A stretch of 64,000 nucleotides of DNA. It comes from Struthio camelus. Its lineage: Eukaryota; Chordata; Aves; Struthioniformes; Struthionidae. The notes beneath the pieces are model-generated. The model was not told the DNA's origin. It saw only the letters and a list, made by a program, of their open reading frames with translations, and made no database searches. The stretch spans positions 125,045,738 through 125,109,737 of the forward strand of contig NC_090944.1 in the NCBI RefSeq assembly GCF_040807025.1. The letters are read 5' to 3'. Position numbers and translations under genes: made by a program. Below are positions 41,501-53,500 of this stretch, piece after piece (position 1 is the first letter of the stretch; every line of letters starts with the position of its first letter).

Positions 41501-44500
41501 TATACATAAAACACTAAACAACGTGAGGTAAATGTCTAATATATCTTCACTAAAAACCCTCTCTGATTCTCAAGTTATGTGTACATATCACTAGCTTGAT
41601 TCCCTGCATGGGAGAGGCACTAATGGATATAGAAACTGGTCTATAATCTCAGGCTTTTCCTGTACATTGTCTTTATTATTTTCTTGGAGTCCTCAGTCAT
41701 TTCACAGGCACTTAGTCTCCTTCTCGCTCACCTGTTTCAGTGTGCTGAACAGCATTCATTTCAGAGATCCATGCTGGTGCTATTATCACTGGATACAACA
41801 TGTTCTTTAACCTCATCTCAATACCTTAGGAAAAGGTAAGATTCCTTCAGTTACACACAGGTGACCGACAGCCTAAGTTAACTGTTTCTCGATGAAATGG
41901 CAGCAGGTCCGTTAAAGAATCAGTTCACCAACTATATGTTACAAAAAATACGTAAGGTCATAGAGACACCAAAATAAAAGCTATTTTCTGCCAGTGCTGG
42001 AATTCTCAAAAGGAAGTTTTAGGAACTTCTGTCTACACTTGTGCTCATGTAACATGGCTATAGCTGTACATAATGCTTCAGGAAAGAAGAATGAATACTG
42101 TGAACCAAACAAAACTGGGGGGATGTGCCCTGAATTAATTGTTCAGGATAACAGAATTACTACATATATCTTAAATCTCTTTATCACACCTTTTGTTTGC
42201 AGAAATATGTATTTTGGAAGAAATTCAGTACGATTTTGAGTCCTGAGAGTGTACTCAACTCCTTGAAAATCTTTCAACATGCAAGTTTCACAGGACATTT
42301 TACGGTGTGCCACTCCCCTCCCTGACAAAAGAGTGTTTTTTCTGTCCCTCTTCTCAACAATCCACAAAGCTAGCACACAATCTCAAGAGATCTGGATTAG
42401 CATTTTTTTGTTTGACTTAGCAAAGAATCAGGAAAAATATTTGCTGTGAGATCAATCCACCTGAGAAAATGTATCCCTACATATGCCGGGTAGACAGGTG
42501 TTTAACACCAATGGCATAGAGGAAGTTTAAACTTGCACGGTTCCCATGAAATACTCCATGAAGTTTCCAACTACCGAAAACGAGCAAGAGCCCTTCCTCT
42601 TACCCACTTCTGTGTTCCCTACAACAAGCTTGGCACTGGGGTACTGGGATTTGAGGGCCACCAGTTCCTTGAGAGTTGTAGGCTGGATCCACATCACACG
42701 CTCGCCTTTGAAACAAAGCTGCTTCTGCTGTTTGTTACTCTGAGTCTGCAAAAGTGAAATCAGAGTTCAGACCCCACATCAAGCTAAGAATCCCTCTGCA
42801 TACATGCTGCCCATGTCTGCTCCTGCTCAGCTGGGTTACTAACAGGCACCTGTGTGCAGCCACACTGTTGCTGGCAGTCAGTCATTCTCCACTGTTTATC
42901 TGGCACTGATAAGACTCTCATGCTAATAAAAGGCTTTTCCCTCCTGACACTGTCAGCTGCGTTCTGCTGCCACATCTCCTTAGCAAGACCTCCTTTAGCA
43001 AGGTCCATCTGCCATGAATTTTGGCAGGTGCTGGTGGCTTCAGAAATACCTCAGAAATAATGGGTTTTCCATTCTCATCTCACTGCAACAGTGTCTTTAG
43101 CACTGCTGAATTTGAATTAACAGCTGTAACGCCAGATTCTGGTTCTCTTTCTAATTCCCTTTGCTCAATGACCTAAGACAAAAGACTAACATGGCCGCCT
43201 CCCAGCAACAGCAGATCAACCCTTATGCAGGAGAACATAGAAAAGAAGCAGAGGCCCTATACATATCTATTGTGTTACGTTCTGTAAGACCCCAATAGAG
43301 CTGTAGCTCGTGACATATTTGTGCTGGGCTGACCTGGGTGCAACAGCAGAACTAACAATTGAATTTTGATTGTTTGTTAAATGTGAAGGAAACTGTAAAC
43401 TTGCCACGTGCTGGACTAGACTCCTAGCTGGGACACTTCTGTTGCCATGGAGCTCTTCTGCAGAGAGGAAAGGAGGAAAGCTAGCCCCACAAAGACAGGA
43501 ATGAAACAGGGAGATAAACTAATCTCATATAACTTTTGATGTCAGTGTGAGCTGGATACCTTCTTTTTTACCTTTTATTTTCACACTGAGTGGAGAGAAG
43601 CTGGTCCTTCTACAGAGTGATCTATTCCCAACATATTTTCAACTACATCCCAGAGTTTCTACTTTTCTCCCTTGACAGGGTGATTACCTCAGACACAGTT
43701 GTGTTTACTGTATAGGTTCACATGTGACCTAGTAAACTGAAATCCAAGTGTGAGCAACTGCTCCACCCCCAGACGGGCAGTGGCCAGAAAAGAAGGCAAA
43801 CTTAGAGCAGGTGGTGACAAGTTACGTGGTGACAGACAGAGAGGGCCGCCAGCCAGCTGGGAAAGGCACTTGGCCTGCATATCCTCTAAGCCGCCCTAGC
43901 TGGCAAAGACCTTTCATAAAACATGGAAGCATTCATGCTCATGTGTCTTGTTTTATCATCATCCATCATCTGCACTGCCGTTTCCTCAGGGCTGAGAAGG
44001 TGGGGACTCTCAAATCCTGTGCAGAATGATGAAGCCAATGAATCATATACCATTTCCTTTTAAATGAGCTTACCATTAACTCTGGTGGGAAGATTGGCTC
44101 CTGTGTAGGATCCAAGGGCTGGAACTCCGAGGGATTGAACAGGCTGGAGGACATCATTGTCTGTGAAAAAGAAAATGCATGAATTTGGGAGGCAGAGAAG
44201 TAAGCTTTCCACGTATACCTCTAACTCTTTCCTCTTTTCCAGTCAAATGCCTCTTACTATCTCACGGAGCACAGAATGGCAAATATAGTGAACAGATGTC
44301 ACCTGGCCAGCATTTCAAGCTCTCCAGTCAGATTTTTCTGAAAAAAAAATGCAAGTCTCACAGGTGTTTGCCAATCAGAAGTGACATCACTTTCAAACTG
44401 GTGTATTAAATGACACCAAAAATACCTTTTCTGAGGTAAGATCATCAAAGCTAGTCCAAACTCCTTTGCATAAATGCAACTAAATTAAGTGCACCAGGCT

Positions 44501-47500
44501 TTGACACAAAGCAAACGAGACAGATAAGACTCCAAAACAGCTGCAATAAAGAAAAGGCAATAGTTCAGTGGGGCCTTTACCACGTTGTCTTCCTTTTCAT
44601 TCATGCAGCAGCCTGGACCGTTGGCTTTTCCTTCACAGCAACCCCCAGTCTGAAGAAGAAACAAGCACACTTCAGCTATTCAGCACAAAGTCAGATAATT
44701 CCAGCTTCTACAGGATATACTTTAGCAAACTCTGGATCACAGAAACTTTCAGTAACATTAATGAACTAATTAACGAACTATTTTGATGAAAGAACTCCAA
44801 GCAACTGTAATTGCTGGAGTATTCCATATAACGCTGGATTTTTCCTAACAAAGAATTCACAACAATTCACTGAAATTTCCTAACAAAAAATTCCTTTATT
44901 TTCGCTCTTTCTTAATTTCATTTTACATTCGTACTACCTTATGCCCTAATTCTCTCTCCTCATCTCTGTGTTTTTTGCACGTCAACTGGTACATAAAACG
45001 TAATGAACTTTTTTCCTTCAGATTCTCCCAGAGGTTCAGATTGTACAATTTATTGGAATGGTGATTAAATTACTTAATTCATCATTGTACTGCAAAGTTT
45101 GGGAAAGAGCATATTGGAGAATAAAATGGCTTAGAGATCTGTTATCTTCATTTCACAGAAGAATGAATAGCTTCAATATCCCAAAAGCTGGTAACACATT
45201 GCTTACAGTTTTCCGCCTGCAATTTTACAGAAGTGTTGCACCTTGTAGATGCAGAAGGAACGTATTTAGTTCATTATTCTAAAAGCTGCGTCACAATCAC
45301 TAGTTATGCTAATCAGGATATATCTAATGGCAGTGTCTTCTAAGACACAGACATTCAAACCAGCGCAGACCTCTCTGAATATCTGCACTACAGCAGAGAC
45401 AGAGAGATGACTCACATGTCAAAATTACATTAATATTATATTGAAAATTGTGGAGTGTCAATTTTGAAATCAGTCAATTGTGAAATGACTTCTTTATTCA
45501 GCTTACCATGCTATTCTCCTCCTCACTACGACAGCATCCAGTGCCATTGGCTACTCTCCCACAGCAACCCCAGTCCTATGGGGAAAAAGACTTTTCTGAG
45601 AAAAATGTGCACATTCCAAGAAAATGAAACATATTTGATTCCCCTTGTCAGAGAAATTGATCCCACATTTATTATTTCCAAAATAGAAATGGGAGATGGA
45701 AGTAAATAGGTATTTCCCTTTGCCTACGTAAGGCAGTCTCCAGCAGCCTGTTGGATAGGACACGTCCAGTTTACAGATAGACCCTTTGTTTTGGTTTAGA
45801 ACTGCCCAGACCTTTGAGTCAGTGCTCTGGCCCAGCTGCAGCTCTAAGGAGATACCCTGGGAACAGTAAGAGGGGCAAGCATATGTAATACAATACACAG
45901 TACTCTACCAGCTTCCAATTGCATTCAGATCAGGGGAATACCTTAACCAAATGTGGTTTTATGTCTGTTTAATAACCTTCAGTAGCTGTCTTTCCAGATA
46001 CTTGCACAGTCTCTCCTGGACCCTGTGTAAGCTTTTGGTGCCCAAAGCATCCTTTGGCGAGTTCTGCAGGACAGCTACCTGATGCATGGAAGACCATTTC
46101 CCTTTGTTTGTTTTGAACCTAACTAGTTTAATTTCATGACACCTTGTTCTTGCATTGGATGAGGCAGAAAACAGCTGGTATCTGTTCATCTTTCTCCTGC
46201 CCATCATAATTTTGTAGGCCTCTATCAGAAGCCTCTGTCAACTACCATATGGGCTATGTAGAACACCTCCCACCTCCCTCATCTCTTTTCCAGGCTGAAG
46301 AGTCCCAGCATACTCAGTGTTTCTTGTATGGAAGCCAGTTTTCCATAGCTGTGATCCTTACTGCACTTCTTTGAACCTTTTTCATTTCCATTATACCCTG
46401 TTAAGAGATAAGAGGACCAGAACTGCACAGAGTACCCAAGGTATAGCAGAGCCATGATTTAGACAGCAGCATAACAGTGTTTTCTGTTTTGTTCTCTACC
46501 CTTTGAAATGTTGTTTTGACCACCAGTGAGAAACTAGTGCTTCCACGGAACCGCGTACCACACCCCCAAGATCCTGTTCCTGCATGCTAATAGTCTGCTC
46601 AAGTCCATCATTCTACATGTGAAATGAGGACCACCTTTCCCTCTGGGGATCTTTTTGCACTTATTTTCCCTGAACCTTGTTTTCCGCTCTATTCTCCAGT
46701 CTCTCAGGTCTCTCATAAAGTCCTTCTGAAATTCCTCATAATCTGATTGGGTCTTCACTCTTCAGAATAACTTGGTATCATCAGGGAACTTACTTTCCCA
46801 CCTCACTGCTCACTCTCTTTTCCAACTCATATAGGGATATCTCAGACAGCTCTGCTCCCGCCACAGGTCTCAGCAGAACTCCATCAGTGACCTCCCTCCA
46901 TTGCAAGAACACACCATTTATTCCTACTTGCCGTTTCCTGCCTTTCAACCAATCTTTCATCCATTCAGAGATCTTCCCTCTTACCCACGGCTGCTTATTT
47001 CCTTTAAAAGCCTTTGGGGAGACACTGTGTTGAAAGCCTGCTGGAAATCCAAGTAGACTATATCGACTGGATCTATCAACCAATTGTAATGGATCTCACT
47101 CCTGCTTGTATTTTCTTTTTTTGATCATAATTCTGGATAGCGAAATAAAATTAACAGACAGCATTCTAAAATTCTCTCTTTACTTTTGATGCTTAATGCT
47201 AATGTAGTCCCATGGGTGGCTAATAATCACTGAAATATCTGGAAATATCTTCTTTCCTTCACAGCCTGCAGCAGTCCTTCAAAAACAAAGGGGCTAGAGA
47301 AAACCAAAGCTTCACACTCCACCCAAACCAGTAGCTAAGTGCTGAGCAAGAGCTATGTAGCAGTGACTTCAACTTCATTCCAGTGCTATTTCAGCTCATC
47401 TTTCTAGAAAGCAACTGTCTGATCAGATTCCCCACGATATGCTCCTATTCATGCACTGCACCTTTACACTCTTCCCACATCAGAGGTCATCTGCAAGCTG

Positions 47501-50500
47501 TATCATGCAGAGACGTCGAGTTTTTCAGAGACTTGTCGAAAAGAATTACAAAGAGTCTGGCTACTTGTGATCCAAAAAGGGACTATCAGGTGGATCTCAT
47601 TAAAGCACTCCACTTCCAGCATCTACAGTGAGTAAATGAGCTGATCTTCTTTCATTATCAATGCATGAAGCACATATGAATGGATCAAGAGTTGGAGCTG
47701 GGTTGTAGCATATATATTTTTTTCCTCCTCGCTTCAGTTCGTGGTGTATTTAAGCAACAGAGAGAAAGCCATCCAGCCTTCCAGAGCCTTTAAACATTAT
47801 CTGAGGCCACTTACTTTGGCAAATGTTCTGTATCCCTCCAGAATGGGTCTGTATCCCGTACAACGACACAAGTTCCCTGCGTTGCCAGAGCAAAAGAATA
47901 AATATTTAGTGTCATTTAGCTGAGAATGTGTCCTCTTTTAGAACATTTTATCATTTCTCGCAATAACTCATCAAAACTGGATAAAGCTAACTGAAAAACC
48001 GGAAGAAAAATTTCATGAATAATTTTGCAACAATCCCACCATGCCTTTTTGCAATTTCTCTAAGTTGATTTCAATTTAAAATTTCAATAATCTGCCCTAT
48101 TCATTTACCTCAATCGTGTGAGTCTAATCAGCATACCAATTATGCAGTCTCTTGAATTACAAATAGATTACTTTCTTCCTGCATCTGATTTCCTCTCAGG
48201 TCACTGCCAGAAGCCTGGTAACAGCTGTAACCTCAATTGTAACAGCAGCCTCTTAGCTGCTTTACATAGTCAGATTCTGCCCCGCTCCATCATGTACTGC
48301 TGTCTCACCCCTCCACCTGAGGTTAGCTGGCCTAGATGTTCCGTCACCTCTGCAAGCTCTTGTACCAGTGGTGAACTGCCCTCCACAAGGAGATGTGGAG
48401 TCTATACGCCCTGCAGTGACTGGCTACCATTTTGTTCTGTGCTCAGCCCAGTGGGGTGCTAATCCAAGGCTGAAGTCACTCGCTACTGCTGCAGCGCAAA
48501 CAATGAGCTTCTGTGGAATTCTCCATGGGCCATTTTTGTTCACTTCATACCAACCGGCCAGTTTCCTAGGGGAAAAACTAGTTCTTAAGCTTCTAACAAT
48601 CGGCTGTCTTAAATGAAATACATTAAACACAAAGGTGCACCTCCATCCCACTTCTGAAGTAGACGTAATGAAAGCAGCACAGGTTGCATCTCTGCAGGGC
48701 TGTGGGCATTACCTTGGAAAGCATCTTCTATCTCCTCCATTTTGGGCTCAGGTTTGTTCCGAAGCAATGTATACATGGACATGACAATACCTGGAGTGCA
48801 AAAGCCACATTGGGACCCATGACTTTTTGCTATTCTCTCCTGGGAAGAAAATTAACAACAACCATCAGCTCATAATATCAAGATGAGGTCATGGGTCTAC
48901 TTGTTTGTGTTTCTGCAGCATCTCTGTTAAAATGACAGGCTCACTGAAGGATGAGATTAGATATTCGCTGATGAGATGGTCACTTAGTCTTTGAAGCATA
49001 CTTCCAAGAGGAGAACACACTGAGAAATCTACATGAGACGTCAAACTCCCGAAGTAACTGAAGATGCCTAGAAGCCTCCAATGAGACTGGGATTTCTCCA
49101 GAGAAGGATTTGCCACACTAGAAGTTTGGAGCTATCTGCATAGACCTGAGTTTCAATTTCAAAGCTTAGCTGTCAAAGTCATCAGAGGAGGTAGGGAAAA
49201 GAAGATAAGCAAATAAAGGTCAAACTAGCTGCCATCCATTCATGCATATCTAACTTATCTTTCTCTTTGCTGTTTACTTTCTCAGATAGAAATTGGCAGA
49301 AGTCCTACCCACAATACATGCTGAGATGAATCAATTTCCTTTAAAAGAGCAGTGTCTCTGACAACGCTGAAATAACTTGTCTTCCAGAAGAAGTGCAATA
49401 TAATACCTCGCTGGACGAGCAAGTCTTCATATTCCTGTCACTTCTTCCCATCAAAAACGTTCTGGGTCTCCGGAAACACTGCTGAACAAAATCTTACTTA
49501 ACCATTCCAGGGAAGGACCCTAACTATGCAGGAGGACAGACCAAGGTCATTCATGGAAGGCCACAGCAGAGTCAAAAACTAACTTGGATTTCCTGGCTTG
49601 CAGTCCTCATGTAGGGTTTCACAACAACACTAGTCTTTCTAGTTCCTGATACAGGTCCTGGGTCAAACATAGCCGTGCTGCCTGAGAACGCAAGCATTAG
49701 CAATACAGCTGGGATAGCGTCCATTAACTAGCTGGGTCATAACAGAGTTGCTGTACTGAAGTGGGAGTTTGATTCCATTGCTGACCCATTCCTACAAGTA
49801 CAGTCTGCTCATGTGGAAAGTCAAATTCTCAGCTTTAACATTATGATGGATCTCTCAGAGATCCCCAGAGCAGGAATAATTAACATAAAAAGATAGAGTG
49901 GATTTTAAGAATATTTTTTAAATTACCATTATTAATAGCTTACCTGGGCTGGGTGCAACCTGGATTTTGTGTTTCCTATGCCTTCAACAGTAGTTACAGC
50001 TACATGATGCAGGGCACAGATGGGGAAGAGGCAAGCATTGGCAGTATAGTGGCTAGAATAATCAATTAAGGTCATTCCAGTTGACAGTGCTGCTCAGCAA
50101 AGGAAAGAGGTATCCAGGAGAGCAGGAGGGTACTCAGAGACTCTAGCAGTGGCTACAAAAACACTTAAATAGATGTGATGCACACATTGCTCACCAGTCA
50201 AATCCTACAGCATCTACCCAGCCAAAGCTCCCATTGACTTCACTTGAAGTTTAAATTGAGTATGCACCACAAGATCTGACCTAGAAATAATAGCTTTAAA
50301 CATCTTCATTGCATGTTAAGCTACAGATCCCATGTAAGCAGTTTAAAGGGGCAGACAACAAATACCAAGATGTTAGAGAACTAGCTTGACCCACTCACAA
50401 AGAACGCTTATGTAAGAGTAAGAAGCTCTTGCTCATTTCTGCATGGTATACATGGTGAAATAGAATAATGCTGCCAATATTTTCATACGAACCAGCTATT

Positions 50501-53500
50501 TTATTTCTTTTCTATCCAGACAGAAAGAATGACCCTAAAGATATCCTATTCAAGGCCATGTTGCTAAACAGAATCAAGAAGTCAGATGATCCCAAATTAA
50601 AGTATCTCCAAGTGTTATTCCAAACATATCACACTCAAGAGTGTTTTTCTGTTCCCCCAGAAAAAATAACCTCAGTCCTATCCTTCTGTCCCATCTTCCC
50701 TCTCCATTCCCCTCTTTGATTCCATTCCTTCACTCCTCAATTAATTAAACAGAGAATAGAAAAAATCTTACATCTCAGGAAAAAAAAAAAAAAGAGTCAT
50801 TTTGAAGGTAACAATGGAAGTAGACAAATAGCAAATATCTGCTGACTTGCAGAAGTCAGATTATTCTAGGGATGCAACACCAATAAAGATATTATCACAC
50901 TAATCATTATTTGGGTCATCACAGCAGAAAGTTATACTACATTGAAAAAAAGGAACATAAAGGTTTTCTGGACTTGGAAAATGCAGACAGACTATGTGCT
51001 GGGGTCAGTGCAGATATTTCAGGGCAAGATGAAATAGTCCCTATCAACATTGTGCAACGCTGTTGGAAAAAATACTTTCTTGTTTCAGCCTTGTGACGTT
51101 AGGTTCTGAAAATGATAAATGATGTTTTGGCAGAAACATATATTATACAACATTTTTTAAACAGCACTGTGTCTGGAATGTCAAGAACCTGGATATGTCC
51201 CCATTTCATTTCACTCTCTGTAGAAGAGTTTGAATTGCAAAGGATACAGGATTTTCTTTCGAAAGGGATTGTACTTGGATATCATAACAGTGCAAGCACC
51301 ACATCCACCTTCTCCACAGCCTAGTTTGGTTCCACATAGGCCCACTGAGTGAACAGGAGTTAAGGAAAACATGAGGCGCGTTGGCAGAAGCCTGCTTAGT
51401 AAATAGTTGTCAGAGTTTAGCAACCAGTCTGGAAAGCTGAGCAATCTGTTCCCTAAATGTTCTCAATGGAAACCAAGGACTTTTATTTTTCTTGTTTAAC
51501 AACTTAATTTGACATCAGCAAAGTCTCAAATGGTGGAACGTGAGCTATAAGATCAACACCTCAAAGTCTAATAATGAGGAAGCCCATATTCCAATAGACT
51601 CTTCAGAATAAGCTAAAATTTTCTGAGCTTCAACACTTCTCATTTTCCTGAGAAAAAGAAACGCGGTAAGGGAGTCAAAGCCCTCAGTAACTGCTGACCA
51701 GAGCTTGCTCGGCCATGCAGCCACATCCCTGAGACACAAGGTGACATCTACTTCAGCTTCCCTCAACAGGTGGTTGATTTCTTCCTGTACCTGGTGATTC
51801 CTACCACCTGGAAGGCACCCAGGCAGGGCAGTCACACCATGCTGCAGGTCACACTGACCAGCACTGACATGGGAGCTGCACTTGAACTGCTCACAAACTA
51901 CCTGCAATCTCAGTAGTCACGGTCTGGCCACTTCAGCTTATCTCTTGGCCCCGTTTATGGTGACTTCCCGAGCAATGGCTCCTAGGGACAAAAACAGCCA
52001 GGTGGACTCCACAGTAGCTTGGGTCCCATAAAACCACAGGAGGGAGACACTGAGACCCAGAAGTAGTGAACAGGCACAGAACCACTGCACAGATCTCTGG
52101 GAATCCACAAAGTGTACAGGCTGGCCTAAGCAGATTCCTCCACAGGTTACTGAGCACTTGTCTCTATTTCCCAATCAGATAATACATGAAATGTTCTGCA
52201 AAGGGATTTCAGAAGACAATTCCTCAGGTCACTTCTGCTTTATGTTCCTTCTCTCATTAGAGAGTAACTAGACCACTGTTATTTATCGTGAAGTGGGTTG
52301 GCCAATGCAGTGAGATTTTTTGCAGGGAAAGAAAAGCTGCTTTCAGCGGCAGTGGACACAAACCTGTGCTGAGATTATCAATTCAGGCCTGTGGAGAAGC
52401 AACAGGACTCATGATACAGACGACTCAAATAATCTTTACCTCCACTGCAATCATTCTGAAACTGAGTGTTTCCATATGGGCCTGTATCTACTACAGCTTG
52501 CTTGTGCCATCCAAGGTTTCTCTTGACAATAGTGCTAATTTGTCTCAATAAAACATGTTTCTCAAAGTATTTGTCTGACCCTAGCCATCTACAAAATACA
52601 TTCATCAGAAAATTCATGCAGAAGGCTTTAAAGAGCTCTGGTTGTCTTCTTATGAAACATTTGCACTCAACATTAACAAGCTTAGACATATAAGGCCAAC
52701 TGGTGAGAAGTGCATAAAAAGGCAGAAGAGACATATCACTTATTTTCCCTCTTGAACCTTGTCCACTCAAGGTACAGTTAGATAACATATGGCTGCCGAT
52801 AGTTCTCAGAAACTCCAAAGAAGAGCATGATTTATATCCTACTTCTTTCAGATCCCAGACAATAGCTGGAACACAGCAGAGGAGGTGAAATAAGTAGGCA
52901 TGACTCTTTTTAAAGGATACACTAACACAGATGTGAACAGTCTGGTGGGTGTCTGTTCACAGCTGGTCAGACAAAAACTTGGAAAACATGGAACACTACC
53001 TACTGAACCAGATCTAGAACAGGCAGCATGGTCATATCAGGGTAATAATTACCCAGTCTCTGGAGCAAAGCTGGATTATGTGTGACGACCTTCAAACAGC
53101 AGTGAAATGAACATACAACTTCTTGGACCCATTCATGTACACATGCCCGTAGTACATGGTGGGAACCTCTGCCTCAGATTTTGCACCCCTGGATCACCCA
53201 ACCTTGCCTGTGATAATTAGGGCATTAGATAATCAAATTATTGGATATTATTCAGTAATAGCCAAATTACTGGATGGCACAAGAAGCTGCTCAAGTGGCT
53301 GTAATATTTTGGTCAGAAAATCCTTTGCAATCTGTGTGGAACAAACCTAAACTTCCTTCGATTTTATGGTTCAATCTATATTGGTTTCTATTCATCTTAT
53401 GCTAACTTCTAGCAACTCTGAGAGATCTCTCTCTAAAGTAGAAGTAAATTATTTGAAGTTTTTTTAAAGCAAATTACTTAAAATTTACTAATGTTTTAGT

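Larger units (their letters stand above)
38272..47814 (-). other. XDH: XDH introns 6-13
   Basis: Introns: 45576-47814 (holds the CR1 fragment), 44650-45506 (between the duplicated exons), 44161-44580, 42746-44073, 41825-42603, 40908-41731, 39240-40755 and 38272-39145. Nothing else recognisable was seen in these. Confidence 0.6.

Noticed and set aside
46534-47083. Minus-strand open frames as host genes
   Set aside because: Their peptides are pieces of CR1 reverse transcriptase in shifted frames, so they belong to a dead retrotransposon.
51545-51907. 120-codon minus-strand open frame in XDH intron 2
   Set aside because: Not aligned to any XDH exon, no family resemblance, and lies between exons 2 and 3 that join in phase without it.
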